NCBI GenBank assembly: GCA_023374045.1
Contig: CM041779.1
Span: 298,664,167 to 298,728,166, forward strand
Length of the DNA: 64,000 nt
DNA from: Limonium bicolor
Taxonomy: Eukaryota; Streptophyta; Magnoliopsida; Caryophyllales; Plumbaginaceae
Direction of reading: 5' to 3'
A program made the translations under genes and the position numbers. This document shows positions 47,404 through 58,613 of the stretch, one piece after another. Below the pieces are notes generated by a model. That model made no database searches, was not told the origin of the DNA, and was given only the letters and a program-made list of their open reading frames with translations. How positions within the stretch are numbered: the stretch's first letter is position 1; each line of letters starts with the position of its first letter.

Positions 47404-48963
47404 TCAAGTAACGAAGTTTGTGATGATGTATTCTGCCCAATCCTCAAGAATCTCGACAATTTGTGGATCTTCATAATTCGATACAGCCGTTTCAAAAGCC
47501 TGGAGTAAAAAAACAACATTAATTATAAGCTACAAGTATAACAACATACGAAGGTATACATCCAAAACTTTAAACAAATCTTACCTTGTTTAATGATTTC
47601 TCTGGTAAAAATGTCGTCACGCCTACTATGTCATGCATAAATCTCATGACATAGTATCCACATTCAGAACCTCCAGGCTGCACTGGACACTGTACATATA
47701 TACATGCATGTTCATCATCATTCTTTCAAGTATTTACAAGTATTCCTACACTACACCAATTAACACAATTATATAAATCTTGAAAGGTTCCATGGGATGT
47801 TGTTATTCTTCGGTGGTCTTCCCAATGTCATCAATGAAGCTTTAAATGCGCTAAATTAAACCAAACATACAGGTTAATAGACACATTAAGTTACAAGTTT
47901 CCAGTAAAAAGATTAAGTAATAAACATTATTCTACAAGATAAACAACTCACTTTACAAGCACAACCGCTATCATTGGTCTCTTGGCACTCCTACCAAGTG
48001 AGTCAAACTGAAAAATCCTAGGGTTCTTCATTGACAACACTAGTAAAGACCAGTGTTGGCTGTTCATGTATTAGAATACCATTATTTGAATACAATTAAA
48101 TGATCATCATATAAATAGCAACGGAAGATGAAGTTACCCTTGATGAACCGGTAGCATAACGTAAGACTTGTTCCCACAGTTGTAGAGTGCCGTTGCTAAG
48201 TATTGCACAATACGCTCGAGGTCACTTGACATATTCGCCTGGGAGCACATAGCAGGACACAAGTAATCGAACTCGTTGTTGCCATGTTCTTTGACTGCCT
48301 TATATTGCACATGTCTTCACCATAAAGACAATATCGTTAGGTATTTAACATTTCATCAACACTAATTTAAAATTCAATTCAAATATGTACATGGCAGTAA
48401 TCACTCACAACATGGCTGACTTGATGATTGATACATTCAGCCAATCCCGGTTGAATACATCCACAAAATCGTTCATATAAATGTCTATCATAGAACCTTC
48501 CTCATAATGAAATATCATCTAATCGACGGTTAATGTAATCGCGTCATGATCAGGAGGCGTCATCAGTAATGCCGTGTGCAGGATTGCTAGATTAGGAGAC
48601 AAGCGATCGAGTATGTTTTGTGGCACTAATTTATCTCTAATATTGGCATTGCATATCGATGCCTTTGAAGGAACAGAAGGGGCAGGAACTGGTTGAGCAA
48701 TACTATTTCCTTTCCTCTTATCAGATTTGGGTGCAATGTTTTCCTAGTAAATTAATTAAGCCTATAACGTTATACAACTAGACTATATTGTAAAAAAAAA
48801 CAATTTCAGAGAATATATTGTTCAGTTCGCTTACCTGCCCCGCGAGTCTGACCAAGTGAACCGGCCACTGAATTGTATAAGTTTGGGACGCACGCACTGT
48901 ACATACACCAGGGAAAGGAACCGGCAACCCAACATCACCATATTGAGACTCGTAATCATCCAC
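47404..48963 (-). pseudogene. Ulp1/C48-like cysteine protease gene of the CACTA element (multi-exon)
   Basis: Read on the minus strand, exons with GT-AG borders can be joined. ~48963-48835 has PVPFPGVCTVRASQTYTIQW. 48743-48409 has NIRDKLVPQNILDRL and DFVDVFNRDWLNVS. ~48298-48139 has DLERIVQYLATALYN. ~48065-47955 has NSQHWSLLVLS (catalytic His) and FQFDSLG (Asp). ~47854-47785 is a short exon. ~47696-47586 has CPVQPGGSECGYYVMRF (Gln and catalytic Cys). 47499-47404 ends ITNFVT and TGA. The H-D-C triad of Ulp1 (SUMO-type protease) fold proteins is kept. One in-frame TAG near 48528 breaks it. Ulp1-like genes are known passengers of plant CACTA and Mutator-like elements; their substrate is unknown. 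The 5' exons are unresolved. Confidence 0.75.
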
Positions 48964-49307
48964 AAACTAGCATTTTAATTTCAAAATTCAAGCCTAACTC
49001 TAAGGTTCAAACCCAAATAAAGTAGCATTTTAATTTCAATAAATAATTACATTTTTTAAAACAAAAACATAAGTTAAACTACTTACTTGTTTGTAGTTTG
49101 TACGATGTATAGAGGGAGAAGGAGGATGGTTGGTACACAGAGAGCGACAAGAGTGGTTTGACTTTGCTGGAAGTCGTAGGCTAATATATAGTGAGACCTG
49201 ATAATAAAAAAATTGTTATGTTAAGACAAAATACAACATTACGAAGAGATTTTGTTAAAAAAACGGCATGACCTTTGCATAATTTTACCTATCCCATGCT
49301 TATTAGT

Positions 49308-49800
49308 AAGCATTCACCAATCATTCAACAACACAAATTTCCATCACAAATCAAACTAATACCAAATCTATTCATCAAACCAAATTTCAATAATTTGTAG
49401 AAATCAAATACAAAGTATAAAAGAGAAAAAGATAAGTTAGATTATATTACCGGTTCTTCCACTCCGCTTTCGATCTACTGTGCAATGACTGAGGAGTTTC
49501 TTAACCACTCTCTGTAGATAGAATAGAAACTCATTAGTTTACGTATGTTAATTGTTTGTAATTAGGATTGCAAAATTATATATAATGAGCTAAAAAGATG
49601 AAGATGCAGGTTGAGTATATTACGGGTTCACAAATGAAATGTATTCAGCCCCATACGACTTCAATCCGGTGAACCCATTTAGTGATTTCCCTCTACAAAG
49701 ACACAACCATGATTATTATTAAGCATTCACCAATCATTCAACAACACAAATTTCCATCATAAACCAAACTAATATATACCAAATTTATTCCTTATTTGTA
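49308..49800 (-). repeat. Tandem duplication (~412 bp) inside the CACTA element
   Basis: AAGCATTCACCAATCATTCA followed by ACAACACAAATTTCCATCA occurs at 49311 and again at ~49723. Each copy is followed by a short exon-like block and GGTTCxxA. This looks like exon-plus-intron duplication in the 5' part of the Ulp1-like gene. Confidence 0.7.
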
Positions 49801-50329
49801 GTTAGGTTGTAAATTTACAGTGAGTGAAGAGAATGAAGAGATAAGTTAAAGTATATTACTGGTTCCTAAAGGAATTGTTTTCAGCCCCTCTTCTCAATCG
49901 GGCGTGCGAGACGTGTAGCAGTACCAATCTCTACAGAGGCAACACAGATGCAAAATAAGTATCAATTAAGGGCGCAACACTATATTGCTTACAATGTTTA
50001 AAATTTGCTTATAATTATAAGCACAAATAATGCTCACACATTGTTCCACCCCATATATAAGCATAATAAATCTAGCCCAAATAAGCTAACCTAACTATAC
50101 TTAAAAGAAGGGCAAAAAATAGTAAAAATATTCACTCAGACATTTCATCAAACACCTTGTGTTCATACATAATTTGATTAGTTTAACAACCAAATCTTTC
50201 AAAGATTTGACACACAATAAATATTAGCATCCAGAATCATAATGTGACACGAATCTATCAATTTTAACAATACATTTACAATGTTTTAGTCAAAACCGAA
50301 ACTAACAAATTGGGGTATTTTTTACCTTG

Positions 50330-50530
50330 TTTGTAGCTGCTGTTGTTGTTGCAGCAACGCCTTCCGATGACAACCACGCATGACCGGCGACGGCGGCGGC
50401 GACGAAGGTGAAGGCAAGAGGAGGGCGACGAACGTTGGAGCGGTGGCGGTGTGGTGGCTGTCGAAATCGGAGAAATCGCCGGTATAACAGAGAAAAGGGG
50501 TGTGGGTTAGGGATTGTAACAGCGTAACTG
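50330..50530 (-). other. GC-rich putative 5' exon region of the CACTA gene
   Basis: GCGACGGCGGCGGCGACG-type sequence, with CAA/CTG-type repeats, contrasts with the AT-rich neighbours. It may be the first exon or promoter-proximal region of the minus-strand gene. No start could be fixed. Confidence 0.35.
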
Positions 50531-50554
50531 CGTCGGGGCTGGGTGGGGGTGTTT

Positions 50555-50826
50555 ATTAAGCGACCTATTTCGACGGTTGTTACTAGGAACCGCCCGAAAT
50601 AGGTCCTCCGTATTTTTTTAAAATTAAAAAAAATCTATTTCGGCGGTTCCTAGTCACAACCGCCGAAATAGACTACCATATATATCTATTTCGGTGGTTG
50701 TGACTAGGAACCGCCGAAATAGATGTTATTTTTTTAATTAAAAAAATTACGGAGGACCTATCTTGGCGGTTCCTAGTCACAACCGCCGAGATAGGGGCGC
50801 TGAAATAGGTCATTTTTGTATTAGTG
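50555..50826. repeat. Right subterminal repeats of the CACTA element
   Basis: Inverted pairs such as CTATTTCGGCGGTTCCTAGT and its reverse complement are separated by AT-rich spacers. They mirror the left end. Confidence 0.85.
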
Positions 50827-50829
50827 AAG

Positions 50830-50881
50830 GTTTGTTATCATCAAAACTAAAGGATCTTGTCTTAACAATTTCCCCCTTTTT
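50830..50881 (-). mobile_element. SIRE-like Copia LTR start and polypurine tract
   Basis: On the minus strand, CATCATCAAAAAGGGGGAAAT (PPT; split CATCATC/AAAAAGGGGG) is followed by TGTTAAGACAAGATCC at 50867. This is the form typical of SIRE/Maximus Copia elements in plants. The LTR is cut at 50829 by the CACTA element and continues at 46912. Confidence 0.7.
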
Positions 50882-52188
50882 GATGATGGCAACCTATACA
50901 CTTATATGCACTTTGAAATTAAAAAATTGAAAGATTCCCCCTAAGAAGGATTCCCCCTGAGTTTGTTAAGGGTTTTAAGAATGAAAAAGCTTTAACGAAC
51001 GATAGCAATAAGTGACAGCTTTTATGACCAAAGTAGATCAAGTTTTCATTCAGATGATACATAATACAAGGACGATAGACATAGTTTCACAACTACATAT
51101 ACTTTTTCTTTCCCCCTTTTCCATACAGCAAAATAGGGAGCAACTACATGACTTAAGATGTTGTAAAGGCCATGACATTCCAAAGAGTATAAACTACAAA
51201 CATGATCAAGATAATCTAGATGGAGTGACGTAATTGGGTATCCATTTCATAATCTTTTGAGACACTAGGCTCTTCCTCCGAAAAACCGGCTTTGATCCAA
51301 GAAGGTTTGGCTTTGGTTGGATTGATCAAAGGTGATTCAGCTGTGGTAGAAAGGTCGGACTCATCAGAGTCTATGGAGAACTCCATGCAGTGTGGAGAAC
51401 GTGTATTTGATAGAGTGACACTTAAGGTGATAGACCAAGCTGTAAGTGAGTCGGAGTCTGGTTGAACATAGCTTTGGGCGATATATTTCTTTGGATGTTT
51501 AGTGGCCATAAACTTGTGAATTGTGGAGTGCACTGTTTGTTCATTCGAACTGGATGAACTTTATGGAGTTTGTGCCATTTTGTGATATGTGAATGACTGG
51601 GTGTGAGTGGCGGATGGAGTGAGCAAGTTTTTATAAACACTTTGGATATGCTCAACGACTAATCGGTGAGTGGCATTAAATGAGGTGCTACGTCTTGTGG
51701 GCTATGTTTGTAGGTTTTTGGGTGTCAAGGTCCGAGATTGGATTAGTGGAATGGATGGGACTAAATATCTCAGATCATTTTGCAGTTTTTAATCAAGGAA
51801 GAAGCAGCCAATACAATACATTATTTCGTACCTATCATAAGCATTCAAGTATACAAAAACCAGTTGCATTTTCATTGATATCAAAAGATACTTTGAAACA
51901 GATAGTCAAAGGCGGAATAAACGTTAATAGGAAAACAAAATCTAAGCCTACAACTAGTTTTCTCACGGTTCATTCGTGTCTTTAAGAGACAAAGAACTCT
52001 CATGCTATGTGGGAGTCTATAAAATCTATTTCTCCTTGAACCATGTGATGAACACTTGGTTTAGAGGAGACAGCCTGCACAGCTGTGAGAGTAACTCTCA
52101 CTCTCTTCAGAATATCTGTAGTTGAGGTATCCAGACTGGTCCCTGACGTGGCGTGGACCGGTGAGAGACTCCTCTTCCTCTTGAGTGC
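50882..52188 (-). other. 3' internal remnant of the SIRE-like element
   Basis: Minus-strand ORFs 51533-51216 (Ser-rich, DSDESDLSTTAESP), 51655-51422 and 52200-52000 are short and unrecognised. Their position upstream of the PPT fits the extra 3' region that SIRE-type elements carry after pol. No RT or integrase was seen. Element G's LTR cuts it at 52189. Confidence 0.35.
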
Positions 52189-52687
52189 TGTTATACCCAA
52201 AATTTTAATCCCCCGGAAGAGAGTCTCTACTAATAGGCTAGTTTGGTCAAGTAGCGAGGGTTCCCAGTTCGATCAGCACATTTCATAGTACTAGGGACAG
52301 CTTAGTCATCTTCAGGGGCATTTTCGTAATTTTTCAAGGCTCCAAAGCCCCCTATGAGCTTTCTCTCTCCTCCAAAGAAGGGTCAAATCAATTGAAATGC
52401 TTTGAAATTTTAACCCATGATAGAGGATGATATTTCGATCATAATGGCGTTAGAATTTTGATTTTTCGAATTTCCAATAATTTCCTAGCAATTTCTGATC
52501 GAATCTGACGAGAAATTGAATTTAAAAATATTCCAACATTTAAAAAATTCGATTCCACTTCAGAAAAATCATAATTGCCATCCTTGACACGTGGCTAAAA
52601 TTTCACAGCAAAGTTCCTTTGGGAAGTCACTTAATTAAAATGCCAAAAAATCTTACTTTTACTAGATTTTCTTTATCTTTGAGAAAG

Positions 52688-52700
52688 TCTATATAAAGGG
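52688..52700 (+). promoter_or_regulatory. TATA box of the G LTR
   Basis: TCTATATAAAGGG lies about 500 bases into the LTR, followed by a leader with a CCCTCTCTTCC tract. This is the usual U3/R layout. Confidence 0.55.
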
Positions 52701-53274
52701 ATAAATCTTTTGATCAAATCAGAATCTCACAAGCTCAAGAACCCTAGAAAGTCAAAAGCATAGCCTCCCCTCTCTTCCTCACGTTTTTCACAACCGGCCA
52801 CTAAAATCATACCGAAAATCCCCCGAAATCACTATCTAAACTCGTTTTCCAATTCCCAAAGCATCAACAATCATCAAAACCCCACATAAACACCACCAAA
52901 ATGTGAAGAACAAGAACAACCAACAACCAGAAGCTTGGTTCGAAAACCTTTAGGGTATGCCATCAGCGGAGCACTCGATGAATCCCGACGTGAAGAATCA
53001 TTGTAAATCCGAAGGTAAAACAGGTAGAAATTCCACTTTCCTAACTCCCTATGACTTTATCAATCCTATATCAAAATTTGGGTTCAAACTAACCTTTCAT
53101 AGCTTCTGAGCTGCTGTTTGTTTAAGCTTCTGCCCAATTACTTGTTCGTTAAGTTTCGCATTAAATTTGATTTCAAATTGAAAACTTTTAAGCACTAACG
53201 TCTTATACATCTTTGAGGCTACAAGTACATAAATTTTGAGCTAAAAACACCGTCAAGAACCACCAGAAAACCCC

Positions 53275-53516
53275 TGTCCGTGGGCAGTCCGTGGCCACGG
53301 ACTCCTACGGACGACGGTCGGATTTTTTTAAATTTTCAAAATTTAGGTTTTTCTAAATAATGTCCGGGCCCACGGACAGCGTGTCCGTGGCCCCAGACTT
53401 TTCAAACTTTCGTTTTCCCTTAAATTCAACTTTTCTGTAAAACTAGGTTAACTGGGGTCCGTGGTCTCGGACATGGGGTCCGTGGTCTCGGACATGGGTC
53501 CGTGGCTACGGACGTA
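53275..53516 (+). repeat. GTCCGTGG dyad repeats in the G LTR
   Basis: Eight or so copies of GTCCGTGG, or the reverse CCACGGAC, include AGTCCGTGGCCACGGACT (perfect dyad, ~53287) and three GGTCCGTGGTCTCGGACATG-like units (~53456-53515). Confidence 0.85.
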
Positions 53517-53938
53517 AACAAAATTTGACCTAATTCTGCCTCCGAAACCCTAGTTTAGGTATTTTTAATTTCACTTTAATTTTCTGTCAAAAATTTTAAA
53601 AAATACAAAAAAATCAGAAGGGCGCACTTAGGTTAAAACGACTCGTAATAAGCCGTAATTAAACTAAGTAGAGGAAAAAACTTCTAGGGGTAATAAAAGT
53701 AATTGAACCCTTAATAGGTCGTATACCAAGCCCCCGAACCCGAACTCTCCTTTCCTAATTTGATCTAGGTAAAAATTAGGTGGTGACTCATAATAGGTTA
53801 CAGTGAGGTAGCTTAGGTTTTAATAATTAATGTTATATGACATAGTTAACCTTAGGTTATAAGTGGACCTAAAACTCGACTAGATCCTAATCAACTTAAT
53901 CAACCTAGGGTAGGGTTTAAAAATCGAGGCTCACAGAA

Positions 53939-53956
53939 TGACGACTCTGCTGGGGA
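53939..53956 (+). other. Primer-binding site of element G
   Basis: TGACGACTCTGCTGGGGA matches the Tat/Ogre-type site TGGCGACTCTGCTGGGGA except for one G to A change. Confidence 0.7.
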
Positions 53957-54109
53957 CAAAATTCTTAATTTTAACTTGTTTAATTTTGAGAAAGAGGGCT
54001 TAACTCGAAAAATTGTTTATTTATGGCTTTATTACTCTGTTTGTTTACTTTCGTGCGCACTTTAATTTTCTGCACCTTTGCATCATATGAGAGCGAGGGT
54101 CCACGCAAA

Positions 54110-54430
54110 CCGATTTCACCCCGGGACCGTTTGAGGGTCCCCTATTAGGGACTCACACCTTTTAGGTGATGTGAATAAGCGGGGGGAAAGAGGAGGATGT
54201 CGTCTAACCACATCCCCTTAATACCTGGGCCTTAGCCCCAAGCGTTTTCCTGGCAGTGCCCTTACCTAGCCCATTGTTTGGTCAGTCAAAGACCCGACCG
54301 TAGACGCACACCTTCAGGTGATGTGAAAAGAGTGGGGAAGCCCAAAGAGAATAGCGTGCAAGCTCTATTCCTTTGTGGTGACCTGGGCCCATGCCCCAAG
54401 CACCTCTCCGGATAGACCCATACCCGGTTT
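54110..54430 (+). repeat. Two-copy ~170-bp repeat in G leader
   Basis: CACACCTTTTAGGTGATGTGAA...CTGGGCC...GCCCCAAGC (split) occurs at ~54152 and, as CACACCTTCAGGTGATGTGAA, at ~54306. Each ends in CCCCAAGC. Confidence 0.7.
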
Positions 54431-54487
54431 GATATAAACATCTCATGAGGACATGTTGAATTTGTGTGGGCCTTGTCTGCTTGTGTG

Positions 54488-55010
54488 ATCGGCCCACTAC
54501 CCAGCCTAGAAACTGATAGGAATTTCTCCTACATCAACCTAGCCCAACCCGAATGGTCAGCTCTATTTGTTTACGGCCCAGAGGCCCTGTTTGGTTTAAT
54601 ATGTGAGTCATTCAGGCTTCGGCCCAAAAGCCTAGACTTAGGTGATTTCTCTTTTGGCCCAATTTGAATTATCCAATTAGTTTTAGACCCATAAAAAGAA
54701 ATCCACCTGAACTTGAAATAACTCACAAGTCCTGAAAATAAAATCTTTTTCGGCTTAGCAACCATCTTCTCTGACCCAAAGAAAGTTAGGCCCATTTGTG
54801 ATTTAGGGACAATTCCAGACCATGTAATTTACTTCAGGCCCAAACACATTCCAGCCCAAGGGCTCATTCTAGTCTAAGTAGACTTCTTATCCGGGCCCTA
54901 GCCCAAAACCCTAGATCTAGGTGTCACCTCTCAGGCCCAATCAAAGCCATCTATTTAGATTTCAGTCCAAAATCTAATTCACAGTCTGAAAAATACTCCG
55001 GCCCAAACAC
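54488..55010 (+). repeat. Cluster of GGCCCA motifs in G leader
   Basis: About eight GGCCCA copies (first ~54491, last ~55002) plus several AGCCCAA copies lie in ~520 non-coding bases. TGGGCC/GGCCCA is the site II (TCP-type) motif of plant promoters. Function here is unproven. Confidence 0.6.
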
Positions 55011-55207
55011 CTCATTTCCCGGGTATCCTGGCTCACTTGCTTTTAGTCTGAGCCTGTTCCAGTCTTCAATCTACCTTGTGAAGCGTCATTCTCATCCCAG
55101 TATCATTCATCCCACTTCCATTTGTTAGCTAATGATGGACACCTTGGAAACAGGTAGACCCAAGTCCTAAGTGTGGTCCAATCAACATGGAAGCCTAGCT
55201 CGCTTTT

Positions 55208-55833
55208 TTGGAACAAAAGCACATGGCCACCATTGATGCCATGGACCAGACACATAGTGCTGCCTTGGACGCTGTGGAATCCAACTACGTCACCGTTATC
55301 GAAGAGTTGAAAGCAAAGGCTCTTTCCCTCGAGTTTGAATGTCAAGCTCGGGATGAGTTAGTGGACAGGCTTCTCAACACCCTTTATGACTGCATTGATG
55401 TTGGCTCCATTAGGGTCCGAGGATCGGAGGGGAATGTCAAAGAAATTGCTACAGAACTCAGGAAAGTGATCAGACAACTGGGAACAGCAACTTGCATCCA
55501 AAGTTGCACCCGTAAGAGAACCAGGCAGCATGAGGAAGACAGTGATCGACAGTCAAGAGGACCTGGTTGGAGCGTTGGGACAGTAGAACCATCCCGACGA
55601 TGTTCTCAACAAAGAGAGTTTACAGACATCGGCCGAACACCAAGACAAGCACTTGAAGAGCTTCGAAGAAGATATCCGATGCAACCGCTCGCCCTGAGGC
55701 CAGGAACTACTCATTTGGGGAAGGATCTTAATCAATTTTGTCACTTCTATCAGCTTCCCGGTCATGACACTGACTAATGCAGGGCCCTACAACATAGAAT
55801 CCAGGATCTGATCGACCAAGGGCTCCAATTCTA
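55208..55833 (+). pseudogene. gag: Tat/Ogre-like gag remnant with zinc-knuckle end
   Basis: The ORF 55208-55777 starts with a helical, charged segment (EELKAKALSLEFECQARDEL), then RRYPMQPLALRP and CHFYQLPGHDTD. After a TAA the same frame continues CRALQHRIQDLIDQG. C-x2-Y-x4-GH-x4-C with IQDLIxxG is the knuckle and tail seen in gag of several plant Tat-type elements (the first Cys-x2-Cys pair is degraded). The start codon is simply the first ATG; the true gag start is unknown. Confidence 0.55.
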
Positions 55834-57380
55834 AGAACGTGGTGGAGAGCGCAGAGCACGCGTGCCCAAGCATCATTAGAAATTTTGTTTTTTTAGTGTT
55901 TTTCTCATTAAATGCATTTCTTTTCTTGATTAGTCGTCTTTCAACTTTTGTAGTAGTTAGTTTCCTTGATCATTTTCGGTAGTTTTCCTAAGTTTGTAAT
56001 TTCCAACATTATTTTTTGTTGAATAAAACATAGTTCCATTTTTATAATTTTTGTACAAAACATTATTCATTAATTTGAAAAAACTTAAAAAAAGCACTCA
56101 CGTCTTTCAAGGATCACGAAGTAACCATTTTCTGACTATGCAATGGAACGACTTGTCTCTTGTTTCTAAAAAATTTGAACATGTCTAACCAAACACCACA
56201 ACTCACCCCATAATATCCAAAAAACCCACAACGAGGTCCAAGGTCCACATCTATTGAATTATTGTCATAAACCCCAAATCAATACTAGGGGCAATCCGAG
56301 TTCAAGTTCGTCATCTTTCATCTTTTGTTTAAACGTGTGAACGAGTTTTTGAGTGAGAAATTCACGCGAGTATCTTGAGCGGAAAAACCATGAGGGAACG
56401 AGCGTGTCATTTTTGCACGACTCCAGAGAGACCATATTTGAAGGTGAGGTAAACGGCATAACTCTGACCGAAGGAGATAGTTTGTAAATTTACTCTTAGA
56501 CCTGCGAAAAGTAACAAAGAACGGATACACAGCTATCAGGAATGACGAAGCACCTAGGTACAACACCACATAGCTAAAAGCTTGTGAACCCTGACATTAA
56601 ACCCTAGGCACCCCCGTTGAGCCTTTCATATATCCTTTTTCGATATTATGAACTCCACAAAATAACCCAGCCAATGATGAATGTCCGACCCGGTGACCAA
56701 AGGAAGCAAGGAGTCCGACTCTCAGACTACAATCTAATCAGTCCAAAGAAGCGATGCCACTATCAGCATGATAAAGCGATCCGCAAATGGTTACAAAGTG
56801 ACACAGGATCCAGAGAGCTCCCATCAAAACAACTCTCAAAACTGAAAACCGGGAAACACAAGAACCCCGAAGGCAAAGTCAAGAAAGGATAAAGCAAAAA
56901 GGCAAACCCGAAGTGCCTCGAAGAAATCCAAAAGACAAAAAGAGAAATGGTGTAAAGGACAACTTCAAAAGTCCAGGTCCAGAAGCTCGAAAACAATGTC
57001 AACACGAAGCAGCAAGATGACTTCAAGACAAGGAAGATGAATCTGAGAGAAGACACAAGTTGCAGCTTTGGTCACCCATTTAAGCTTCAACCTCAAATAT
57101 CCCCTCTATGATCCCGTCGTCTTTCATCACACCCTATGGCCACGTTATAAGCTTTAAAGACTTCCGACTTGATAGTTATGTATCTAATCACGTGAAAGTA
57201 ACAGATCGAATGCGTAAATCCATCAAATGTCAAATTCAAATGGTCTAGAAGTTGTGACCGTAAGCAGGAAACAAGTGCAAACATCAAACACGCTGAGTGT
57301 AGGTTAGGAAGCACCACATCAAAACATAAGCCTTGACCCTGTGCGGACGAGACCCGTTCGCACGTTTAATCAAAGAAAAT
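55834..57380. other. Decayed internal DNA, element G or flank
   Basis: No domain was recognised. 56690-57060 is purine-rich with Lys/Arg-rich short ORFs. A 97-codon minus ORF is its shadow. Confidence 0.35.
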
Positions 57381-57386
57381 ACTGGG

Positions 57387-57413
57387 GGCAATCGATCATT
57401 CCGATCGATTGCC
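57387..57413. other. Perfect hairpin 1
   Basis: GGCAATCGATC / GATCGATTGCC, an 11-bp perfect stem with loop ATTCC, preceded by AATACTGGG. Confidence 0.9.
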
Positions 57414-57454
57414 ATGAACTTTAGCTCAGATTGTCCTAAGGAAAAAATACTGGG

Positions 57455-57480
57455 GGCAATTGTTGGTTCCAACAATTGCC
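57455..57480. other. Perfect hairpin 2
   Basis: GGCAATTGTTGG / CCAACAATTGCC, a 12-bp perfect stem with loop TT. It has the same preceding AATACTGGG and following ATG as hairpin 1, 68 bases apart, but a different stem sequence. Confidence 0.9.
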
Positions 57481-58197
57481 ATGTCAACACCAATTGAAAC
57501 CCAAAGCTTGAGCACCACCATCCCACCACAGGCACACATAAGCCCTTACCACCACACACACACACTCTCAAGCCCGTCATTGGCCTTACCTCCACAAAAA
57601 CATCAGACCCGTTATAACCCTGACCACCATCCAAAATCATAACCCAATCCCAGGTCAATCACAAATCTTGAACACGGGCAAATGCCTTTAGCACCACAAC
57701 AAACACCACACACTTTCACCAACGGCATGTTCATTTTTTAAGAAACAAATTACAGATATGAAATTTTTAGTCAGGAAATGATCATTTCACTTTCCTTTTT
57801 CAGCAGAGATTTTCTCAAGCATTGCCTTGTTTGGCACATTTTTCAACAATTCCTTGTTTTGGGCAAGCTTCCAACAAACACTTTAGTTGCATTTTACAAC
57901 TTTTGCATAACACCTCAACATTGCCAAGTTTGGCACCTTTTCCAATAGTTACCTGTTTTGAACGAGTATCTTTCATATATTTTGATTGCATACATGTTAT
58001 CGTCATTCCCGAGTTTGGCACTCCAGTAATCAGTTTTCATCATTTGCACGAGACAATTATCTTCCTGACTCATTTTTAGTTTGAGACCCAAAATCAGTGC
58101 GAGATCCAGCTTTTTCTTCATCCATTTAGTACAAGACTTCAGTGCGAGACCCATCATCTTCTTCAGTGCGAGACTCCTCATCACAAATCAGGGATAT
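57481..58197. other. Unassigned spacer before minisatellite
   Basis: Low-complexity CCACCACA-rich DNA (57500-57720) is followed by degenerate repeats of a GCATTGCC..TTTGGCAC motif (57820-58025) and CAGTGCGAGA (58095, 58140, 58164). No gene was seen. Confidence 0.5.
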
Positions 58198-58613
58198 AAA
58201 TTCTCACCCGAAGATACAGATTCTTCAGAGATACAGATTCTCACCCGAAGATACAGATTCTTCAGAGATACAGATTCTCACCCGAAGATACAGATTCTTC
58301 AGAGATGCAGATTCTCACCCAAAATACAGATTCTTCAGAGATACAGATTCTCACCCGAAGATACAGATTCTTCAGAGATACAGATTCTCACCTGAAGATA
58401 CAGATTCTTCAGAGATACAGATTCTCACCCGAAGATACAGATTCTTCAGAGATACAGATTCTCACCCGAAGATACAGATTCTTCAGAGATGCAGATTCTC
58501 ACCCGAAGATACAGATTCTTCAGAGATACAGATTCTCACCCGAAGATACAGATTCTTCAGAGATACAGCTTCTCACCCATAGATACAGATTCCTCAGAGA
58601 TACAGATTCTCAC
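58198..58613 (+). repeat. 37-bp minisatellite, ~11 copies
   Basis: The unit is two related half-units: CAGATTCTCACCCGAAGATA (20) and CAGATTCTTCAGAGATA (17). Because 37 is not a multiple of 3, all three frames stay open and give look-alike ORFs. The array ends exactly where element F's LTR begins. Confidence 0.95.

Larger units (their letters stand above)
46913..50826 (-). mobile_element. CACTA (En/Spm-type) transposon with Ulp1-like gene
   Basis: The ends are CACTATACAAAAAAGCCTATTTC (left; split CACTATACAAAA/AAGCC) and, reversed, CACTAATACAAAAATGACC (right). AAG flanks both ends, the 3-bp target duplication expected for CACTA elements. Dense subterminal CCTATTTCGGCGG motifs in both orientations lie at both ends. 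At 3,914 bp it encodes an Ulp1-like protein on the minus strand, but no transposase was seen, so it would need help in trans. Confidence 0.9.
52189..53935 (+). repeat. Element G: Tat/Ogre-like 5' LTR
   Basis: It starts TGTTATACCCAAAATTTT and ends GAGGCTCACA, with a Tat/Ogre-style PBS three bases later. TATATAAAGG-like TCTATATAAAGGG (~52688) is a good TATA candidate. No second copy was found, so this is one end of a truncated element. Confidence 0.7.

Noticed and set aside
58198..58613. CRISPR-like direct repeats
   Set aside because: No unique spacers, repeat halves are adjacent, and the context is a plant genome.
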